From assembly GCA_903917425.1 (NCBI GenBank), contig CAIXAQ010000828.1, forward strand, positions 1-6,245: DNA of 6,245 bases, given 5' to 3'. The DNA is from an uncultured Bacteroidales bacterium (GTDB taxonomy: Bacteria; Bacteroidota; Bacteroidia; Bacteroidales; UBA4417). Positions 4,768 through 6,245 of the stretch are shown in pieces (position 1 is the first letter of the stretch; every line of letters starts with the position of its first letter). Position numbers and translations under genes: made by a program. A model generated the notes under the pieces. That model had not been told where the DNA came from and did not search any database. It saw only the letters and a program-made list of their open reading frames with translations.

Positions 4768-6245
4768 ATGGACGAGAACGACGAATTGGAAGAAGGAATC
4801 TTTAATGATGAATTACCCGGCGAGGATATATCCGCCGAAGGTCCTGATGTTGTTTTGCCCGAAAGTGAAGTGACAAGTGATGCCGGCGATTTGCACCATA
4901 CAACCTATCTGCCGGGAATGTACCAGAACTGGTTTCTCGATTATGCTTCTTATGTAATTCTTGACAGAGCTGTGCCTGAAGTCCTCGACGGACTGAAGCC
5001 GGTTCAGAGGCGCATCCTGCACAGCATGTGGGAACTCGAGGATGGCCGCTATAACAAAGTTGCCAACGTTATTGGCAATACAATGAAATACCATCCGCAC
5101 GGCGATGCTTCTATCGGTGATGCCATGGTTCAGATCGGCCAAAAAGATCTGCTTATTGATACGCAGGGAAACTGGGGAAATATTCTTACCGGCGATCGGG
5201 CGGCAGCACCACGATATATTGAAGCCAGACTTTCGAAATTTGCTCTGGATGTGGCTTTCAATCCGAAAACCACCAAGTGGAAACTTTCGTATGATGGCCG
5301 CAACAAGGAACCGGTAAACCTTCCAATGAAATTCCCTGTTTTACTGCAAATGGGTGTTGAAGGAATTGCAGTTGGATTGGCATCTAAAACACTGCCACAT
5401 AATTTTGTTGAACTTATTAATGCCTCGATTGCTGTACTCCGCGATGAGGACTTTACTCTGGTACCCGACTTTCCAACCGGAGGTTTAGCTGATGTAACAA
5501 AATACAACGACGGATTGCGCGGGGGAAAAATCCGTATTCGTGCACGAATCATTCAGCACGATAAAAAAACGCTTATCATAACCGAAATTCCCTGGGGAAC
5601 CACTACCGGCGACCTCATCGATACCATTATTGCTGCAAGCGAAAAAGGTAAGATCAAAATCCGCAAGATTGATGACAATACCGCTCAAAACGTTGAAATA
5701 CTTATTCACCTGCAACCGGGCGTTTCGCCGGATCAAACTATTGACGCACTTTATGCTTTTACCGATTGTGAGCGTTCCGAATCGCCCAATTCGTGTGTTA
5801 TCCATAAAGGCAAGCCTTACTTTATCGGAGTAAAGGAAATTCTGCGTATATCGGTTCAACGATCCATCGACCTGATAAAACTGGAGCTGTTAATCCGGCA
5901 GCAGGAATTGATGGAATCATTGCTGTTTGCGTCGTTGGAAAGGATTTTCATCGAAAACCGGATTTACCGCGATATTGAGGAGTGCAAAACATGGGAAGAG
6001 GTAATTATCGCTATCGATAAAGGTCTCGATCCTTATAAACCTGATTTTTACCGGGTTATAACGGAAGACGATATTGTAAGGCTTACCGAAATACGTATCA
6101 AACGTATCTCGAGATTTAATTCTTTCAAGGCCGATGAGCATATTAAAAACTTAAACGATGAGTTGGCCGAAGTAAAACATAACCTCGAACACCTGATTGA
6201 TTTTGTAATCGCGTTCTATGAAAAAATACGGACGAAATATGCTGC
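4768..6245 (+). CDS. parC: topoisomerase IV-type subunit A (ParC), N-terminal 492 residues, cut by window end
   Basis: This is the breakage-reunion subunit of a type IIA topoisomerase, which with its ATPase partner (ParE) passes one DNA duplex through another and unlinks daughter chromosomes. The catalytic tyrosine is Y150, in APRYIEARL, with the preceding R149. Other landmarks are LKPVQRRIL (76-84) and YHPHGD (108-113) in the winged-helix region, the tower region after about 240, and GVEGIAVGLASKTLPHN (196-212). The helical coiled-coil arm begins near 365 and is still open at the window edge. Family members in Bacteroidota run to roughly 880-900 residues, so about the C-terminal 400, including the beta-pinwheel, are missing. 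HPHGDASIGDAM distinguishes it from true Bacteroidota GyrA, which has HPHGDS(S/A)VY. An in-frame TAA directly before the ATG (4765-4767) fixes the start upstream; the next in-frame ATG is codon 51. The first 41 residues are a highly acidic extension. The partner parE is not in view. Many databases call this family 'gyrase/topoisomerase IV subunit A', so the ParC label rests on motif recognition. Confidence 0.95.
   Translation, partial: MDENDELEEGIFNDELPGEDISAEGPDVVLPESEVTSDAGDLHHTTYLPGMYQNWFLDYASYVILDRAVPEVLDGLKPVQRRILHSMWELEDGRYNKVANVIGNTMKYHPHGDASIGDAMVQIGQKDLLIDTQGNWGNILTGDRAAAPRYIEARLSKFALDVAFNPKTTKWKLSYDGRNKEPVNLPMKFPVLLQMGVEGIAVGLASKTLPHNFVELINASIAVLRDEDFTLVPDFPTGGLADVTKYNDGLRGGKIRIRARIIQHDKKTLIITEIPWGTTTGDLIDTIIAASEKGKIKIRKIDDNTAQNVEILIHLQPGVSPDQTIDALYAFTDCERSESPNSCVIHKGKPYFIGVKEILRISVQRSIDLIKLELLIRQQELMESLLFASLERIFIENRIYRDIEECKTWEEVIIAIDKGLDPYKPDFYRVITEDDIVRLTEIRIKRISRFNSFKADEHIKNLNDELAEVKHNLEHLIDFVIAFYEKIRTKYA

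Noticed and set aside
5130..5552. Antisense 140-codon frame inside the topoisomerase gene
   Set aside because: It is a long frame produced by strong codon bias opposite a conserved gene, and the peptide has no recognisable features.
4768..6245. Assignment of the topoisomerase as true GyrA
   Set aside because: The region around the HPHGD motif reads ASIGDAM and the active-site region reads APRYIEARL, unlike the SSVY and AMRYTEARL patterns of Bacteroidota GyrA.

Overview
The window looks like ordinary chromosomal DNA from a member of the Bacteroidota, probably a Bacteroidales- or Marinilabiliales-type organism. Four things point there. The perfect Bacteroidota -7 promoter motif TAnnTTTG stands upstream of each of the four confident genes. 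None of those genes has a clear Shine-Dalgarno sequence. A long BatA-domain protein of the kind common in this phylum is present. The type IIA topoisomerase A subunit is of the Bacteroidota 'gyrase/topoisomerase IV subunit A' type. I see no phage, transposon, integron, CRISPR, rRNA or tRNA signature.

Layout: 1-448 is AT-rich and mostly non-coding, holding one unconvincing 49-codon ORF (48-197) and, at its right end, a promoter for the next gene. 449-1684 (+) encodes a complete DEAD-box RNA helicase with a basic lysine tail. It meets, tail to tail across only 10 bp, an unrecognised 212-residue lipoprotein gene on the minus strand (1695-2333). A 197-bp divergent region (2334-2530) carries an identical -7 octamer on each strand, one for the lipoprotein gene and one for the next gene. 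2531-4597 (+) encodes a 688-residue membrane protein with an N-terminal BatA domain, a von Willebrand A-like domain, a glutamine-amidotransferase-like middle part and a C-terminal membrane anchor. After a 170-bp spacer with a -7 motif, paired 11-mers and three perfect tandem heptamers, 4768-6245 (+) encodes the first 492 residues of a topoisomerase IV-type A subunit, cut by the window edge.

The genes do not form an obvious pathway. The helicase acts on RNA, the lipoprotein and BatA-type protein belong to the envelope, and the topoisomerase resolves DNA linkages. Their strand arrangement (convergent, divergent, then co-directional with a gap) suggests at least three transcription units. I found no strong evidence for an undescribed system. 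The observations most worth a second look are the repeats in front of the topoisomerase gene, the non-serine residue at the main quinolone-contact position of that enzyme, and the two envelope proteins of unknown role.
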